64,000 nt of DNA. It comes from Sphingomonas sp. DG1-23. GTDB taxonomy: Bacteria; Pseudomonadota; Alphaproteobacteria; Sphingomonadales; Sphingomonadaceae. Under the pieces are notes generated by a model. The model was not told the DNA's origin, did no database searches, and saw only the letters and a list, made by a program, of their open reading frames with translations. Both the position numbers and the translations under genes were made by a program. Below are positions 63,209-64,000 of this stretch, piece by piece (positions within the stretch are counted from its first letter, which is position 1; each line of letters opens with the position of its first letter). The stretch covers positions 124,001 to 188,000 of the forward strand of contig NZ_JAVAMA010000006.1 of assembly GCF_030730875.1 (NCBI RefSeq), in the 5' to 3' direction.

Positions 63209-63547
63209 TCAGTCTGAAGGGTAGAAGAGCAGGCCTGCCAGCGCCGCGAGTTCGCGCATGCCGTCGAGTTCGAGCTTGCGCGCGACGTTGGACAAATGGA
63301 CGCGCACGGTGTTCTCCGCCATCAGCAGCAAGGTCGCGATGTCGCCGTTCGAACGACCCCAGCCGAGAAAGCGGATGCAGGTGATCTCGGTCGGAGTGAG
63401 GCGAAGCAGCGCCTCGCGGTGTCGCCTGGGCACGCGGGCGGCCTCGATCATATGCTCGCCCAGGGCGACGCGTTCCGGCGCGCCGGGCATCGCGTCCGCC
63501 TTGCGCAGCAACTCGGCGATCGCGGCGAGGCGTTCGTCCTCGGTCAT
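63209..63547 (-). CDS. Small LuxR-type HTH regulator
   Basis: A 112-residue protein from ATG 63547; a TTG at 63577 overlapping the sctT stop is equally possible. It is almost only a GerE/LuxR helix-turn-helix: LTPTEITCIRFLGWGRSNGD, AENTVRVHLSNVARKL and ELAALAG. There is no receiver or ligand domain; the first 50 residues are a short helical lead. It probably controls the secretion locus. It is coupled to sctT. Confidence 0.85.
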   Translation of the reverse strand: MTEDERLAAIAELLRKADAMPGAPERVALGEHMIEAARVPRRHREALLRLTPTEITCIRFLGWGRSNGDIATLLLMAENTVRVHLSNVARKLELDGMRELAALAGLLFYPSD

Positions 63548-63573
63548 CGGCGCGGAGGCAGGGGCGGCGGCGT

Positions 63574-64000
63574 TCAATGGATCAGCCCGCGCAGGATGTT
63601 GAGGATCAGGTCCGGGCGGCTGAGGATGTCGCGGGTGATCGCCTCGATGAACGAGCCGACCAGCAGCAGCACGATCGCCGTGGCGGCGAAGGCCTTGATC
63701 GACATCGACAGCGTGAAGACGTTGAGTTGCTGGGCGAAGCGGTTGATCAGGCCCAGACCGAGATCGATCAGGAACAATACGGTCAGCACCGGCGCGGCGA
63801 ACAAGGTCGCGAGCACCATCATCCGGCCGAACTCGGCCTCGAACAGCCCGAGCCCGCGGGCGTCGAGCGTCGGCATCGGTGCCGCGACCGGCCAAAGCGC
63901 ATAGCTTTCCATCAGGACATGGACCAGCAGCGACAGTCCGCCCGAGAAGATGAAGACGATTCCGGCCAGCCGGCCGAGGAACGCGCCGTTGAGCGAGGTC
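63574..64000 (-). CDS. sctT: SctT-type type III secretion export apparatus protein (C-terminal part)
   Basis: The gene runs off the right edge; 141 C-terminal residues are visible. They show three membrane helices and the family block INRFAQQLNVFTLSMSIKA, typical of SctT/YscT/SpaR; FliR of flagella is homologous. The absence of flagellar genes, and the neighbouring small regulator and non-Sec proteins, favour a non-flagellar type III system. SctT is part of the inner-membrane export gate with SctR and SctS. Confidence 0.85.
   Translation of the reverse strand, partial: TSLNGAFLGRLAGIVFIFSGGLSLLVHVLMESYALWPVAAPMPTLDARGLGLFEAEFGRMMVLATLFAAPVLTVLFLIDLGLGLINRFAQQLNVFTLSMSIKAFAATAIVLLLVGSFIEAITRDILSRPDLILNILRGLIH

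Overview
The window looks like chromosome of a Sphingomonas-type alphaproteobacterium (Sphingomonadaceae). This rests on the very high GC, the complete mraZ-to-ftsZ division and cell-wall cluster in the alphaproteobacterial order, the NepR/PhyR/EcfG general stress locus with a PhyP-like HisKA_2 protein, a putative alphaproteobacterial LexA box (GTTC-N7-GTTC), and several intergenic inverted repeats of the kind I know from sphingomonads. No rRNA, tRNA, IS element, prophage or CRISPR array was recognised.

Region 1 (1-4.1 kb) is mixed: the start of a Y-family DNA polymerase behind a LexA-type box, a small lipoprotein, a family-6 uracil/hypoxanthine-DNA glycosylase coupled to a VapBC toxin-antitoxin pair, a DUF962 membrane protein, cysK and a small membrane protein.

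Region 2 (4.0-22.8 kb) is the dcw cluster on the + strand: mraZ, rsmH, ftsL, ftsI, murE, murF, mraY, murD, ftsW, murG, murC, a 64-aa unknown, murB, ddl, ftsQ, ftsA, ftsZ. Most neighbours overlap by 1-4 nt, often with GTG or TTG starts. A direct-repeat MraZ operator (10-bp period) lies upstream. rsmH is split by an apparent one-base deletion, and a perfect 29-bp inverted repeat sits between murE and murF.

Region 3 (22.9-36.2 kb) is housekeeping: a TPR/SPOR exported protein, a dGTPase-like HD protein, a DUF1800/DUF1501 pair, argS, a SPOR protein and nagZ, scpA-scpB, tatABC and an entericidin. argS-SPOR-nagZ-scpAB-tatABC is a conserved alphaproteobacterial run. Two more inverted-repeat elements lie around nagZ.

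Region 4 (36.2-40.5 kb) is the general stress response locus: phyP-like and nepR on the - strand, phyR, a 45-aa membrane protein and ecfG on the + strand, and a second NepR-like small protein convergent with ecfG. Next to it is a short stretch of G-looped hairpins ending in a T-tract that may be an unannotated small RNA.

Region 5 (40.5-58.3 kb) carries glnE, bcp, a DUF455 ferritin-like protein, an M23 endopeptidase, erpA, xth, a GNAT protein divergent from a fatty-acid desaturase, tag, lptF-lptG, obgE, proB, an NAD-dependent epimerase and an FkbH-like protein.

Region 6 (58.3-64 kb, all - strand) is accessory. It is the end of a type III secretion locus: partial sctT, a small LuxR-type regulator, several small proteins without Sec signals, a DUF6683-like exported protein, and a LysM-LysM-cysteine peptidase-lysozyme protein that could open peptidoglycan for the secretion machine. 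This is the least described part of the window.
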